Positions 62,204 through 64,000 of a stretch of 64,000 nt of DNA are shown in pieces. The DNA is from Chryseobacterium sp. MYb7. GTDB lineage: Bacteria > Bacteroidota > Bacteroidia > Flavobacteriales > Weeksellaceae. Both the position numbers and the translations under genes were made by a program. The stretch lies in contig NZ_PCOU01000005.1 in the NCBI RefSeq assembly GCF_002979455.1, positions 124,001-188,000 on the forward strand. Direction: 5' to 3'. The notes under the pieces are model-generated. The model saw nothing but the letters and a program-made list of their open reading frames with translations. It was not told the origin of the DNA and made no database searches. Positions within the stretch are counted from its first letter, which is position 1; every line of letters begins with the position of its first letter.

Positions 62204-64000
62204 TTATTTAGAAGCTCCTGCAGCTTTTTCACTTTTTGCAGGGGTATAAGTCACTTTTGAAATATCAACTGTCATTTCCTTAAGACGTTTTGCCACATTT
62301 TCAGGCATATCTTTCTGATATCTTCCTCCAATTACTTCAGAAAGGAACTTCTCCGTTTCGGCATACATTGCCATGCTGTTTATCGGCTTACGGAAACCAT
62401 GACCTTCATCATCAGCCAGAATATAATTAACCTTTTTACCTTTATCACGAAGAGCGATTACAATCTGATCTGCTTCAGCCTGTTTCACTCTTGGGTCATT
62501 AGCGCCCTGAACAATCAGTAATGGTTTGTTGATTTTATCTACACTAAATAGGGGGCTTGCATCATGCATGCGTTTTTTACCTTCTTCAGTCTTTGGATCA
62601 CCTACCATACCATAAAGGAAAGCACGTGCAGCTTCCCAGTAAGCAGGAACAGAATCGAGTAGAGTAAATAGGTTACTTGGTCCTACAATGTCTACTCCGG
62701 CAGCATATACATCCGGAGTGAAAGCTAAACCTGCCAGTGTTGCATATCCACCATAGCTTCCTCCCATAATCACCACTTTGTTTTTATCTGCAATTCCTTG
62801 ATCTATGAGGTATTTTACGCCCCATGTAATGTCATCCTGCATGAGCTTTCCCCATTGAAGATCACCACCATTCTGGAATTTTTTACCATATCCGCCGCTA
62901 GCTCTGAAATTGGGTTGCAGCACAGCATATCCTCTGTTGGCTAAAAATTGTACAGCCGAGTTATAGCCCCAATAATCTCTCGGACCTTTTGGACCTCCGT
63001 GTACAAAAACAACCACAGGAACATTCTTTCCTGTAGATCCTACAGGTAATGTCAGATAAGCCGGAATTTCAAGACCATCACTGCTTTTATAGCTGATAGG
63101 AGTCATTGCAGCAAGATACTTTTCAACTTTTTTTAATTCTGTTCTTGGAGTATACTGGAAGATCAATTCCTTTGTTTTGGCATCAAAGAAATAGGCTTCA
63201 GAAGCATATTTATCTCCGCCTACAGAAATCAGAAACTTAGAATAATCATTGGTAGAGCTTGCAAAACCAACCTCTCTTCCCGGGAATTTACTTTGCAGGA
63301 ATTTATAATTAGCTTCCCATGTTTTATCTTTCCAGTAATATTCGGTTTTATCTCCTGTGTAAGAGGTATAGATCATTTTTCTTGTATTTCTGTCTAGAAA
63401 CAGTCCTCCGAAATCTACTTTATCTTTAGGATCACTTTCTATCTTAGTGATCTGTTTAGTTTTCGGGTCCATCAGGAATAAGGTAGACTTATCCAGGTCT
63501 CCCTTATTGGTTACCAGATAAAATTTGGAATTATCCTCGTTCCAGTTTGAGATATAGGCGCTTTCTGTTACTAATGTTTCGTAAATAGGAGACAGTTTAT
63601 CACCTTCTTTGTAAAAGAACTGGGTAGTCCCTTTATCATCAGTCTTGGAAAGAACTCTTAACTTTTCATCCCAGTCAAATTCATAACTTGTGATGCGGTC
63701 TTTATTCTCGTAGATCTTTTTCATTTCACCTGTAGAAATTTTCAGTGAGTATAAATCATGCCATGCTTTATCGCGGTTATTCAATCCCACCATCAAGAGA
63801 TCCGGATCCTTTCTGCTTGCTAAGTAAATCTGTGCAGTGACCTCTTTAAGCGGTGTTATATTCCTAGATTCAGGAACTCCTTTTGTTACTTTTGCCATAG
63901 GATCTACAGCAAAAATATTCATGTTTTCATCACCATTATTATCTTTTACATACAGAATATATTTCCCGTCCTCTGTCCAGAAATAGCCATTTAACGGACG
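62204..64000 (-). CDS. S9 (prolyl oligopeptidase) family peptidase, partial
   Basis: Partial at the 5' end: the frame stays open past the right edge ([21 protein letters not shown] is encoded before the first ATG at 63922), so the N-terminus is outside. The visible 598 residues contain the end of a beta-propeller and the alpha/beta-hydrolase domain, with the nucleophile GGSYGGYA, the acid [10 protein letters not shown], and the histidine DEGHGFRKP. It cleaves short peptides in the periplasm if the missing end is a signal peptide, as usual for these proteins. The C-terminus has a short Ala/Lys-rich extension. Confidence 0.9.
   Translation of the reverse strand, partial: RPLNGYFWTEDGKYILYVKDNNGDENMNIFAVDPMAKVTKGVPESRNITPLKEVTAQIYLASRKDPDLLMVGLNNRDKAWHDLYSLKISTGEMKKIYENKDRITSYEFDWDEKLRVLSKTDDKGTTQFFYKEGDKLSPIYETLVTESAYISNWNEDNSKFYLVTNKGDLDKSTLFLMDPKTKQITKIESDPKDKVDFGGLFLDRNTRKMIYTSYTGDKTEYYWKDKTWEANYKFLQSKFPGREVGFASSTNDYSKFLISVGGDKYASEAYFFDAKTKELIFQYTPRTELKKVEKYLAAMTPISYKSSDGLEIPAYLTLPVGSTGKNVPVVVFVHGGPKGPRDYWGYNSAVQFLANRGYAVLQPNFRASGGYGKKFQNGGDLQWGKLMQDDITWGVKYLIDQGIADKNKVVIMGGSYGGYATLAGLAFTPDVYAAGVDIVGPSNLFTLLDSVPAYWEAARAFLYGMVGDPKTEEGKKRMHDASPLFSVDKINKPLLIVQGANDPRVKQAEADQIVIALRDKGKKVNYILADDEGHGFRKPINSMAMYAETEKFLSEVIGGRYQKDMPENVAKRLKEMTVDISKVTYTPAKSEKAAGASK

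Overview
The window looks like chromosomal DNA of a flavobacterium of the Chryseobacterium type (Weeksellaceae, Bacteroidota). This rests on AT-rich composition, many Bacteroidota promoter boxes (TAnnTTTG, often with TTG or TTTG about 19-20 bases upstream), no clear Shine-Dalgarno sequences, and lineage-typical families: DUF4920, DUF4199, HYC_CC_PP, GIN-domain lipoproteins, a Bacteroidota-type T6SS baseplate pair, a subclass A2 beta-lactamase and a Chryseobacterium-style double-glycine leader peptide. No tRNA, rRNA, IS element or CRISPR array was seen.

Layout. 1-898 is a gene-free AT-rich block with DnaA-box-like sites (candidate oriC). 0.9-14.6 kb: M14 peptidase, DUF4920 protein, APC permease, an isolated tssE-tssF pair, a class A beta-lactamase, uvrA, a small exported protein, a 44-residue double-glycine peptide gene missing from long-ORF analysis, a DUF3828 lipoprotein, DUF421 and GNAT proteins, and two tandem mini-lipoproteins. 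14.7-24 kb: gyrA, a TPR protein, menB-menA (menaquinone), small conserved proteins, the SRP RNA gene on the minus strand, and a DPM1-like glycosyltransferase. 24-35.9 kb: GIN lipoprotein, phosphohexomutase, aminotransferase, PAP2 protein, kdsB, glutathione peroxidase and ribF. 36-38.9 kb: atpD-atpC and an exported protein. 39.3-47.5 kb: a B12-type radical SAM protein, a beta-solenoid-like protein, a Crp/Fnr regulator next to a dinucleotide-binding reductase, an EamA transporter, and a PLP enzyme pair that fits the first two steps of capnine sulfonolipid synthesis. 47.7-54.6 kb: two polytopic GT-C-like proteins, DUF1697 and kdsA. 54.6-60.7 kb: a TonB-dependent receptor and a copper locus (HYC_CC_PP, DUF3347, and a multicopper oxidase fused to an outer-membrane barrel-like tail). 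60.6-62.1 kb is a decayed tandem segmental duplication. The right edge cuts an S9 peptidase.

Genes that work together: kdsA and kdsB (Kdo for LPS), menA and menB (respiratory quinone), atpD and atpC (F1 ATP synthase), the capA/capB-like pair (sulfonolipid), the copper trio, and tssE/tssF (T6SS baseplate, with the rest of the machine elsewhere). Between 0.9 and 38.9 kb almost all genes are on the plus strand, which fits replication moving rightward from the left edge.

Intergenic DNA carries several dispersed repeat families: AATAGGAAYGGG...GGCTTTAGCC, CCACCCCGTC..., GCTTCGNCAGGCTCAGCATGAC, and heptanucleotide tandem arrays. Many intrinsic terminators, several of them bidirectional between convergent genes, give clean transcription units.
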